From contig NC_088302.1 in NCBI RefSeq assembly GCF_032854445.1, positions 7,313,338 to 7,377,337 on the forward strand: 64,000 bases of DNA, read 5' to 3'. The notes under the pieces were generated by a model. It did not search any database and was not told the origin of the DNA. It was given only the letters and a program-made list of their open reading frames with translations. Position 1 is the first letter of the stretch, and each line of letters begins with the position of its first letter. Source of the stretch: Liolophura sinensis. Lineage: Eukaryota; Mollusca; Polyplacophora; Chitonida; Chitonidae. Below are positions 48,651-59,014 of the stretch, piece after piece. Made by a program: the position numbers and the translations under genes.

Positions 48651-50525
48651 CCACAGTCTAGAAAATATAAAAGAGGCCAGGGTAAGAAACTGCAAGTATG
48701 CATATCTCTGATGAAGGGCAAAGAAGAGATCTGTTGTTGCTGCTCTGGTTTTACACTCAGCACTGTAGTCTTTTATACTGGATTGTGGTAGGCTACTGTT
48801 AGTCAGCATGGACTCAGGGCCACCCTCATTCACTGGCGTAGGTTTAAAACCTGATAACATCTTGAATGCAGGTCAATCAAGTTGTCTCCCTGAATGGTTT
48901 TGGGATATTATACATATATAGGTTTACTTATAAACGCTGCACTAAGGCCATGAGCTGAGACAAGCACCCGCCAGGCTCAAGTGAAGCCCTCAAAGTGTGT
49001 GCATGTTGGAAACTGTAGGACTGGTAACTGAGGTAAGGGTAGCTGGTGTTTGTGAGGTTGCCTCCTTGGGGTGATCCCATGCTTATCTCTGATATCAGTC
49101 CACAAGTGTTCTTTGTCAAATAACCCCTCTGCCTAGGTGGCCAATCTGATAAGACTCTAAGACTTGAAAATGTTTAAATAATACAGGTCCTTGATGTCTT
49201 AAATTCTTAAATAAACTATAATATGTCTGAAAGGCATTCTTGCTGCAAGACATGTAAAGTCTACATGGTAAAGTTTATTTTGTTAAAAGATAATTAATCT
49301 TGGTTTTTACCAGATTCTTCGTTTCTTTTGTGAAATAGTAATTTATTTTTAAAATAAATGTGCTTTGCAAATTACATATACATTAATTTTTATTTTTATT
49401 GCGGTAAAGATGAACCACAAATGTATGCTAAATAATTTTAAAATTGTTGTTAGGTATTGTTGTTTTTTGGACATGCTTGACGCACAATGGAATACATTGA
49501 TCTGCTGCCTTAGGATGGTAGGTATGGATCATTCCTTTTAATACTGCAGACTGATATTTTGATCTGAACACACGATGTTATAATATTTCATTCCTAGAAC
49601 AGACAAGACAAACTGGAACTGTTTGGCTCTGCAGTAGAAGACAGTCTGATATCTTTACAGACCTTCAGACTTATGTGTCTTATTTTCTTTTGTCATTATA
49701 CATGCAAGTAAATTGTAGTTCTGATTTCACTGGTTATGGTGACCATTTCCCAGCTGTTACACTGTCGTGGCTGCTCTCGCTATTAGCAATACTATGCTGT
49801 AGTCTTCTATATTATTCAGTACTTCAGTTAAGTACTAGATACCAGGACCATGTGGCTGCATGGTGACAAAGTGTCACATCAGCTGGAACTTTAGTTTCAG
49901 CTGTGATGGAAACAACTTCATTCTCAGTTTTTTTATTTTTCTGTTGCGTTTTTTTTTTCTTTTTGCTAACCTTGGTACATGGTACTAGATCTGTCTATGT
50001 CTGCATGTCCTCACATCTGCCAATATGTTCTGGCACAAGTCATTGTCTTTGTCACACATATCTTCATCTTCATCTGCCACTCGCAGTAAGTCACTTATAT
50101 GTATATCAGGAGAGGACATGTGGTTCCCAGCATGCAGTGTTGAGGATGGCATGTCTTCACTTCAGTATGATGGTTTATCTGTGTAACCAAACACACAGTG
50201 TAGCCTGTTGTGCAGAGTTCATGGGTATCTGAATACCAGACAAATGATGGAACTGCATGGCCTGTCAACCAACCATCACCACAGGTGTCAACTGAGACAC
50301 TTCTCTCACAGTGTACTATGTCATAGAGAGTGTCAACTTGAAACATATAGCACAGATTTCTGTTTTGGTTCCCTGACTTCCTGCTTTAGGTGATCACCAA
50401 CTTCAGGCTTCCCAAGATCCTATTGCGTATAGTTGTGATGTTATGCAAGTTCCTGGATTTGAAGCTTGGTAAAATGGCTTATAGTAAATTGTCATTTAGT
50501 CAGTTGGTGTTCTGTTCATGGTCAT
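48651..50525. other. Non-coding stretch
   Basis: No exon-like block was seen. A T-rich tract at 49950-49965 creates a phenylalanine-rich frame. Confidence 0.3.
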
Positions 50526-50653
50526 GGGGCCCATTTTACAAAGCTGCCGCAACGTTGTGCCAAAAGCATTTACCATGGTAACATATCTGTTCAATATTTG
50601 TTGCCATGGAAGTTACGCAGGTGCATTTTTTGACTGCTTTGTAAATCCGGCTC
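50526..50653. mobile_element. MITE-like palindromic element D
   Basis: About 128 bp. The ends GGGGCCCATTTTACAAAGCT and TGCTTTGTAAATCCGGCTCC are inverted partners. Open frames of 60-137 codons crossing it are incidental. Confidence 0.65.
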
Positions 50654-53415
50654 CTGGTGATCAGTATGTTCACACATGCAAAAGAAATGTCCCAGTCCCG
50701 AGTTTTAGGGTCAGGCAATTTGAAACTCCAATTTACACCATTGTTTTGAGATCGAAGTCTAAAACCACATTGTTTCTGCTTCCTTGTTGTTCTGATTGTT
50801 ATGTTTGATTTGGAGACAACTGTGGTAAATCTAAGGACATTTTCTTGTAGGGTTGTATTAAAATTCCAAGTACGTAGAATACCAGTAACACAGAATATTG
50901 AGTATGTAACAGTTATAAAATGGCGACGACTTTCTTGCTGTTTCCCCATTATAAATGTAGACTTTACCGTAAATGTTCAGTCTTTTCACATGTTAATAAT
51001 CTATACTTTCGGACAGCTTTATAAAACACATAGATGTTTATGCTATTCAGATTGTCATGTTTTCCGTCTGTTGACTCTAGTAACAGAAACTTTATTTGTC
51101 ATGTCAGAATTTAGAAAAATGAGTGCAGATGTTTTTTTCAGAGGCAGATTTTCAAGATCTTGTATATTAAAAGGTTGAAACCTCACTAGTTATGCAGTTA
51201 CCTTAGATCTGTTACATTGGAGGGGAAAGATGGATCAGTTAGAGTTTTAAAGTTTCAGTTTAAAAGTCAACTAGCTGTGACACTTAATTTAGCAGTTTAA
51301 ATTGTATATTATTTAGTCTTCAGTCTGTACTTTATACATGTATAGCGTAACACAGGAGGTATATGATTAGTCACGGCATACATCACTCGTTCTTTTTGAT
51401 CTTAAAGAGTTATCAGGGGTTATGACTTGGGAAATTAACATACTGTCTGGCGGGCAGCCACATGGCCTGTGTTAGAGGGAGAGAACAGGCCTGTCTTCAG
51501 GTTGAAGACTGCAGAAGCTGGCTAAGACGGTATGTCCCCTATCGGCAGACGAAATTGGGCGATAAGTCCCTTATCAGGGCCATGGTTCTGGAATCTGTCT
51601 CCTACATATTACACAAACAATTTATACATGCGACCATTTCTTAAACTCTATTGTCTAACAAGGCAACGCCCATTCCAAGGCCGTGCACTTTGCTTTGTAT
51701 AACTGTAAACAGGCAGTTTTGGGGATTCAAGATATTCATCTTGTTTATGGCTGTGGATTTTCATCTTTCACTGCAGCTCAAGTGACAAGTAACCCACGTT
51801 ATGCTTGAGTCATAACGTATGTAGATTTGGGGATCTCTATTTAAGTATGATGTATGTTGTGTTAGATTAGTATGTACAGGAAGTTTGTGGATATAGCAAT
51901 AGTAAGCTAATTCTTGTTGTCTTATCATGCTGACATTAATTGGTGACTTTGTATGAGGGTATCAGACTGTTCCAGACATGAATATTCTTCATTTCTGCTA
52001 AGAGTTGGAATGGACCAAACCTAAAATATGTTATTTTTTATCATCAAAGTTTCATTTATTCAGGGCACTAAAAGTAGCTTTTGGATATCAAAAAGATATT
52101 GTAAAATGTTTACATTTATACATGATTTATACACGGGTGATAGCTTTTGCCTTTAAAATCTGCTTAAATCTGAGATTTATTAATATTATCATAATCTAAT
52201 ATGCCAGCAACTTTTCTGAATGATGTGTCAGACGCCCACAAATTCAGTCTTACCTTTAAACATCCTTATGCCACAAAAATAAACTTTTTATTCAAGAGCC
52301 TCCTTCGAATGGCATAGACTATTATTATGTTTGTACTTGTCGGATCCCAATCCATACATCTGCAGGCATGTACCTTAACATGTCTGTACTTATTTGCTTA
52401 GTGACACTTTACCGCCTGATATCACATCTCTTTAGAAAAGTGTTTGGTCACACTCATGTTGCACCCTGGATGTGTGCGTGTGGGTATGATTGACCTGTTT
52501 TTGCAGGATATCTAGTCAGGTGCTTATGATATATTGCATAGGTTTCTTTGAAAATTTTTCTGCCCTGTGCCTGTATTTTACAACTTATTAATAATTGTTT
52601 TGACATTTTGATGTGCATGAATTAAAGCAATCTGATTAAAACAGAAGTGTTTTAAACAGAGTGTTTTGTCCTCAGAAGAGATCAAATCCATACAGTAACC
52701 AGGAAGTAGGTCAGTTTAATAACCCAGATACATACATTTGAATTGCAACTAGATGTTGTAAAGTTTGAGATTGCACTTGCACATACATGTAGACTCTTGG
52801 ACTGTTCATCTGACCGGGAACTGAACATTCTGCCTACTATTATGTATTAGGTGAGTTTGCAGTTAGTGAGAAAAAACAAATCATATTTTTATACACCTGT
52901 GTTATCCAAGTACTTGGAAACAAGTTGCTAACTTTTTGTGAAAGAAAGGTAAATTAAAATTGGATCTTCCAGTACCGTTTATTGAGGAAATGGCGGTCGT
53001 TAGTGAGTTAAGATGTATCATTACCTGACAGGTGACTAGAAAGTAGGTTGTGGATATCAGTACCAAAAAGATTTACTTTCTTTCCCCCTTGTTCCTGGGG
53101 CCTTCCTGACACTGTGTGGTTGGTGGCACTCATGTGGCTATAAGCACAGTCTTGGGTTCATTGGAGGATGGCCACTTGTCTTTCACCACTGTGGTTGCTA
53201 GTCTGTAAACTGCAAGTTAACTTGCAGTACTTTGCGAAAGGTCATTATTTCACCCAGGTCACTCTGGTTTCCTCATCCCTTACAATGATGGCAATTGCCT
53301 AAGGGGAAAAAACCTTGAGTGTGGCCTTCTGCGTTCTTTTTGTATTTTGGTGGTGGATGCATATAGTACTGGCCAGAAGCACATAAAAAAAACCTGTTTG
53401 TTTCAAGTATGAAAT
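50654..53415. other. Non-coding stretch
   Basis: The 125-codon frame at 50801-51178 is AT-rich and lacks splice context, so it was left uncalled. No repeats were recognised. Confidence 0.3.
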
Positions 53416-53683
53416 GACACACCCCGATAGCACAGTTGGTAGAGCGTCCGCTTCAGGAACGATAGATCCAGGGTCAATCCTGGGTTGGGTCACGCCTAAG
53501 ACTTACTTGTCTTCGGTAAGCCATCTCAGTGAAGCAGCACTAGATATAAGAGTGGTGGAAATCCGTCCTCCAACAAGGAGGCACATTATACGTACATGCA
53601 CCCTAAGGACTCTTTAGTCGTTACATGACTGAAAAATTGCTAAGTACGGCATTAAAACCCCAAGCACTCACTCCCTACCTCGC
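53416..53683 (+). mobile_element. tRNA-derived SINE family 2, complete with target duplication
   Basis: The tRNA-like head has A-box TAGCACAGTTGGTAGAGCG and B-box region CCAGGGTCAATCCTGG, which forms a T-arm-like stem. The unrelated body (AGACTTACTTGTCTTCGGTA, GAGTGGTGGAAATCCGTCCT, CTCTTTAGTCGTTACATGAC) ends in TAAGTACGGCATTAAAACCC then CAAGCACTCACTCCC. The direct repeat GTATGAAA flanks it at 53408-53415 and 53684-53691. The head has lost normal tRNA base pairing in the anticodon arm, so it is not a functional tRNA gene. Confidence 0.85.
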
Positions 53684-53691
53684 GTATGAAA

Positions 53692-56669
53692 CATGGCAAT
53701 CAAAAAGAGTTGACAGTGGCTTTAAATTTCAAACAAAGCCACCAATCACAGAAGGTATATTAGTCTACCATGACAGAAGTACATACTGAGGTGATGCACT
53801 ATAAGCCAAACATGAGGTAGAATGGTTATATGATAAACAGGTTGCCATTATCAAACTGAGCTGTGTGGGTTTGTGACACTCAGAGTAAACTTCCAGATAT
53901 TTCAGATAACCAAGTGCTACCATGTTTAGGAAATTGTCATGACTTAGTATGGCCCTGTATAATCATGATTTAAGAAATATCCCTCCATGTTTACAATTCA
54001 ATATCAAACATGTCTGTCATTATTGAATGCCAGGGATTTTTCCAGATGCATCTTAAAGCTTTTATCTTTATACCTGTGCGGGTGGGTGTTTCATGACTCA
54101 AAATTAAATTTGATGAATGCTGGGAAGGGAAAGACTTTAAGGCCCGAGGTTGAAGTCAGACTGCCATTGAAAACGTGCCTTTGAAAGTCTCTCAAAAGCA
54201 AAGAAAACTCTTAAATGAAATATATATATCAGTATATATTTTAGAATTTTTTTTACTCCAAGGGAATAAAACAGTTCTAAACTTGAGTGCCAAAATATGA
54301 AAGAAATGTCTTGTATCCAGTAAATTTATTTTTGTGGAATTAAACGGAATTTCCACGCACTTATTATTAAAATATTATTTAACATTTATCAACATTTATA
54401 AAATATTATCAACATTTCCTCATATAAAGAAAATAATTTTTAAAAATAATCATTAATATTTCATAGACGATTATTTCTCTGACCTGTACATATTTTATGT
54501 ATGCACAAATTAATAGACATGTACTTGGTGACCAGGGTGGTGGCACTTTTGTATAAGACCCTGCTGATCTTTACATTTCTAGTTGACATGCACATGACCT
54601 ATGAAGGAACTGTCTGTGGAGACAGCGACAGTTGTGTTTACGCCAGGATTCTCAGAATGGTGCCATTGCGGTAGTAATCCTCATTAACTTCCTCAATAAC
54701 TCCTTGAAATGGAGCCAGCCCTTCACTAAGTAGATAGCTACACGCCGATAATGAGCTGGGAATCATAAAACTTGATCACTATCTAGAGCTACGCTGTTTT
54801 CAACATTAAGTGCACTTTTTTATCCCATGTGGGAAATTTGTTGTAGCAAGGCAATTTGATAATTCAAGCAAACGTGTTCAGATTATCAGATTTAAAGATT
54901 GAAGTAGAATGTTGACAATTCTCTTTTTAGTTGGTAGGAAACAAAGTATATGCCTGGAAAGAAAATGTTTGTGTTACATTTTATTACACTTTTTGTATTG
55001 TAAGCTGTAAATCTGAAATGTATTGATTAATTAGAAATCATCAATTTGAATCTAATTGTTATCATAGGGACAGTTGTTAAAAAAAGATTGGATACCACAT
55101 GAATAAGAAAGGTGTAAACATAGATACTGGTACATTTGAATAGATAGAGATCTTTCATGTCACTCATCATCCTGAATCTTGAGGTATAAGCTGACTGAGG
55201 TGCATTTAAACCTCTTAACCTTTGTTACAGGTGTAGGTAGCTGTTTTGTGTAATAGATCCCTCTTCCTCTTATACTTGTGATAAATGTTATGGAAAAGGA
55301 AATTTTACTCTCTTTATGAACTATATGCAGATGGTGTGTAGTTTATTGTAAACGGACCTCTATAAGCTGATCCATCATCAGTAAATACCTGTTTGACCTA
55401 TTTATATATCCTAGCTGAGTGGGCTGGTGTAAGTGTTAAAAAGATGATCTTTGAGGCAGCAGTCAGAGTACGTGGGGGTAAGAACGAATGCAGGATATAG
55501 ACCTTATCCTTGTTAGCTGCACTGTCATAGGAGAGAATTGTGGGGATTGAATGGGGACACAGTCAGGAGTTGATAAGCCATACTGAGAAGTTACGAAATA
55601 CGTGTCACGGTTCAATATTGTATTTCTCTAACATGTGACTAGAGCTGAGGATGTGTCAGAGGTGTGTAGCTTTCATATTCATGAATATATGTGACAAATT
55701 GTGACTGCGAGGATACTACATGTGTGTGATATCATCAGTAGGATATCATGACCAGGTAAACGGCTACGTTGTGTTCACATGCAGGTAAGGTGTGATTGTT
55801 ATGTATTTACATGTTTATTATATTTCTTTGATTTTAGTACGTAAATGTACATATATCATCAGCGGCTGATACAGTTTATTGCGACTGTCACTCCCTTCAC
55901 TGTTAAGTTTGTCAGTTTGTATCCAGATCTCGCTGGATTCAAACAAGAGGTCAGGTTAGGAGGTTTGTCTGCTAGCTGCCCAGGGGTGGTGGTTTACTCC
56001 AGGCACTCTGGTTACTCCACACATATACCTGGCCTCTGTAATGAACTGACAAATTCTTGATCACAGTTTTAATCACAAATCCAATTAATAATGTATGTAT
56101 AATGGACAGCTTGTCCACTCTAATGTTTTTCTACATATAATATGGAGTTTTGTGTCAGAGCTTCCTAAATTTGGTCATGTATTAAGTTTAATTAAAACAT
56201 TTGAATAACAATATTTATAAAGTTATGATGTCAAAGATGTATTGTATGCCGACAAACTGTACATGTCAAGTCATTTACCAGACCTTCAAGTGTAATTCAT
56301 TTGGGCTTGCCCAGGGTATAGGTATATACCTAAAGCCTGGCTGACAGGATGGGACAAGTTCTTATCTGTTTTATCTCTACTTCACACCACCAGAAAGAGA
56401 CCATTAAGTGCATTGCCCTGGTGACAGAAGTGGGAGGAGGGTAGATGAGGTGTGACCACTGCTGAGGCACTAAACACCTTAGCCCTCAGGTTTCAAGAGA
56501 ACCATCCCATCCTATGTGCTAAAATTAAAGGCTGGTGTTTTTCTTTCTATGGCTCCAAATCTGGAAAAGTGAGAATGATTGCTTAAACAAACTTTTAAAG
56601 TGAGAAACTGTACAGGTTTCTGTCAGGGAGAAGTTAAGCTAGGTGGCTGATGTGTCTTGGTTAGGCCAG
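53692..56669. other. Non-coding stretch
   Basis: One weak exon-like block lies at 55739-55784 (reading GYHDQVNGYVVFTC, donor TGCAG|GTAAGG), with a poor acceptor. It was not called. An AT-rich run (54220-54500) has no features. Confidence 0.3.
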
Positions 56670-56858
56670 GTTTTGTATGCAGAGTCAGGAGTGGTGGACA
56701 CTGATCCCACACCTCTCCCGGGCTGCCCAGGGGCTCAGCTGAGGGGCGCAGCCCTGTCTGACCTCAGGAATGAGGAGTTAAAGAGGCTTGACTTACACCC
56801 TACCCACAATCTGGACCTCCTCAACAATTTGTCAATGGACCAGATTGTCCCTTTGGAG
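56670..56858 (+). CDS. Best candidate exon: 63 codons, phase 0/0, unrecognised
   Basis: A 189-base block, 63 whole codons. The acceptor is TTGGTTAGGCCAG| and the donor TTTGGAG|GTTAGG; a second donor TTAG|GTAGAG lies 5 bases on. An acceptor 5 bases upstream (TTGGTTAG|) is also possible. An in-frame TAG at 56640 limits any extension. The peptide starts VLYAESGVVDTDPTPLPG and includes GAALSDLRNEELKRLDLHPT and NLDLLNNLSMDQIVPLE. It has a proline/glycine-rich first third, then a charged, leucine-rich stretch likely to be helical. Codons are distinctly richer in G and C, especially at third positions, than anything nearby, which is the main coding evidence. I do not recognise the family; a disordered or regulatory region of a larger protein is one guess. 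No neighbouring exon was found with confidence. Confidence 0.5.
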
Positions 56859-58307
56859 GTTAGGTAGAGTGTCAAGAAAACCTCTCTGTTTAGCCAAATT
56901 TGTAGATGAAGTGGTTTGTCTGTGTTTTAAAAAAAAAAGCCCTAAAACTCTCCCCTATAAACACAGTCACAATGTCATGGCTATAAGTTGATGGAGTACA
57001 TGTCTTAACACCGATTAATCAGCTCAATCAGTCAGTCCAGTGTATAAACACTACCTTGTAGGGGTAAGAGGGTTTGAAGCCAGGCCTGTCGGCACATAAC
57101 CATAACCTGTGAGACAGGGTATACATACTTATCTAGACTGTGACCTCCATGCCATAACCCCTGACCCAACAGTTTACATTACATAGTATCATGATGTTTA
57201 AAATTTGGATATCTTGTCTGATGTTGGTTTTGACAGCATGTGTATGGAATTTAGATGTAAGGCAGTTGAGTTAAGAGATTATGACTTCTGTTTTTTGCTT
57301 AAGTTCTTCAACCCTTTTTCACAATTCGGATGTTTTTTTTTTTTTAGGAGTACAGACATAATTTGCTTAGAAATATTTAAGGATAGAGTAATTATTTTCT
57401 GAGATTTATAAGTGTTAAGCTTGTTATATGGCATATACCAGCTGTTTCATGGCGCATTTCCTGTGAGATGAATAACAGGGCTGCATGGTTACTTCATGTA
57501 TGTAAAATACCCTTTGATTCTGTTCATAACTGATATATACTGCATGCCAGAAAAGATAGGAGTAATGGGCCAAATAAATGCTAGAACTAGGAAGAAATTT
57601 TTTGTTACGTAGCATGCACCAGTTATGTGGGAAATTAAGAGGCAGTGTCCCTTAGCTTGTTTACCTTTCTGTACTAAGATGAGAAAAAGATAGCTTTGAA
57701 AACACCTGCTAGTTACTATCAACGTCATGAATGTGTCTTGGCTTGAATCTCAGTTAAAATGCATTCATGAACACGTATGTTCAACTAATGGCTGACATAC
57801 TGTACCTATCTGTTTTCTTAAGTATGGATTTTAACACCAAGAGAATAAAAAAAAAACTACAAGGCGAAGATTGGAAACAGCTGTAAGTGGTAGTGTCTGT
57901 GTGGATATATAGATGGGAAATCAGGATAAACTTCAAAACTGAAGTTTGTTACAGTATGTGTGCAGTATATAGCTTCAAAGTGGTAATGCTTCCTTGAATG
58001 GATACAAGGCATGAAATCAACTTCTTCAACCCTAACTGGGAAGTTAATGAACTATATTTGATAAGATGATTTTTGTCACGATTTGCTCTGTTTAGGAGTC
58101 TCCTGGATCCTCAGATATCTTCAAATTTGCTTTTTTTACCAAACTTTACACAACAATAAAAGGCTTAAATTAATCCTTGTCAAACAACATACATATACAA
58201 CATATTCAGAACCATCAGTAATTAAGATTAATCTATAAACTATGTTCTAAGACATTGACATGGCTTAAAACATGTATCTCTCTTAACATTTCTCGTATGA
58301 ATACAAT
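56859..58307. other. Non-coding stretch
   Basis: AT-rich with a T run at 57332-57345 and an A run at 56928-56937. No further exon was seen downstream of 56858. Confidence 0.3.
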
Positions 58308-58509
58308 CCAGTCGCTGTGAGTTCAAGTCCAACTCATGCTGGCTTCCTTTCCAGTCGTATGTGGGAAGGTCTGTCAGCAACCTGCGGATGGTTGTGGGTT
58401 TCCCCGTGGCTCTGCCCGGTTTCCACCCACTAAAATGCTGGCTGCCGTTGTATAAGTGAAATACTCTTGAGTACGGCGTAAAGCACCAATCAAATAAATA
58501 AATCAAATA
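58308..58509 (+). mobile_element. SINE family 1, 5'-truncated
   Basis: CAGTCGCTGTGAGTTCAAGT, TCATGCTGGCTTCCTTTCC, GTATGTGGGAAGGTCTGTCA, GCAACCTGCGGATGGTTGTG, then the full tail AATACTCTTGAGTACGGCGT, AAAGCACCAATCAAATAAAT. The A-box end is missing. Confidence 0.93.
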
Positions 58510-58663
58510 ATTGTATACACATAAAACAGTTGTCCTGTGTCCATGTAGGGCACACCACCTGTACCTTTTGAAAATATCACCTTTTATACCATTAAATAGC
58601 TAAAGAAGTGAAATTCACAGTTTCAGTGATTAATTTGACACTGCTTATTGTCAGAAATTTCTA

Positions 58664-58746
58664 AAAAGAATGTGTGTAAAAAAAGGTAAATAAATCATAC
58701 TGAAAGTTGCTCTGTCATACCTGAAAATGTTGAGGAATTATGGTAG
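58664..58746 (-). mobile_element. MITE family A, end fragment (reverse)
   Basis: ACTGAAAGTTGCTCTGTCAT and GAAAATGTTGAGGAATTATG then GTAG match one end of family A. Confidence 0.6.
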
Positions 58747-58854
58747 ATGAAATGATTATATGATTTTCGAAAAATTGGTTCTATTTCTAATCTATTTCCA
58801 ACAATACACAAATCCCCAAATGATGTGCATATATCTATACGCATGTGTATTCCC

Positions 58855-59014
58855 ATGTTGTATGAGATTAATACTGGTACAACCAGTCTTCAGTATGTTG
58901 TATGCGATTAATACTGGTACAACCAGTCTTCAGTATGTTGTATGCGATTAATACTGGTACAACCAGTCTTCAGTATGTTGTATGAGATTAATACTGGTAC
59001 AACCAGTCTTCAGT
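58855..59014. repeat. 40-bp tandem repeat, 4 copies
   Basis: Four exact 40-bp units ATGTTGTATGMGATTAATAC then TGGTACAACCAGTCTTCAGT. They are identical except that the two inner copies have TATGCGATTA and the two outer ones TATGAGATTA (the later units also start with ATGTTG unchanged). Each unit holds a 6-bp inverted repeat ACTGGT-ACA-ACCAGT. Confidence 0.97.

Noticed and set aside
50536-51178. Antiparallel 137- and 125-codon frames
   Set aside because: One runs through MITE-like element D and both are AT-rich with no splice context.
53416-53490. Functional tRNA gene
   Set aside because: A- and B-box are present but the anticodon arm is degraded and the sequence continues into a SINE body with tail and target duplication.
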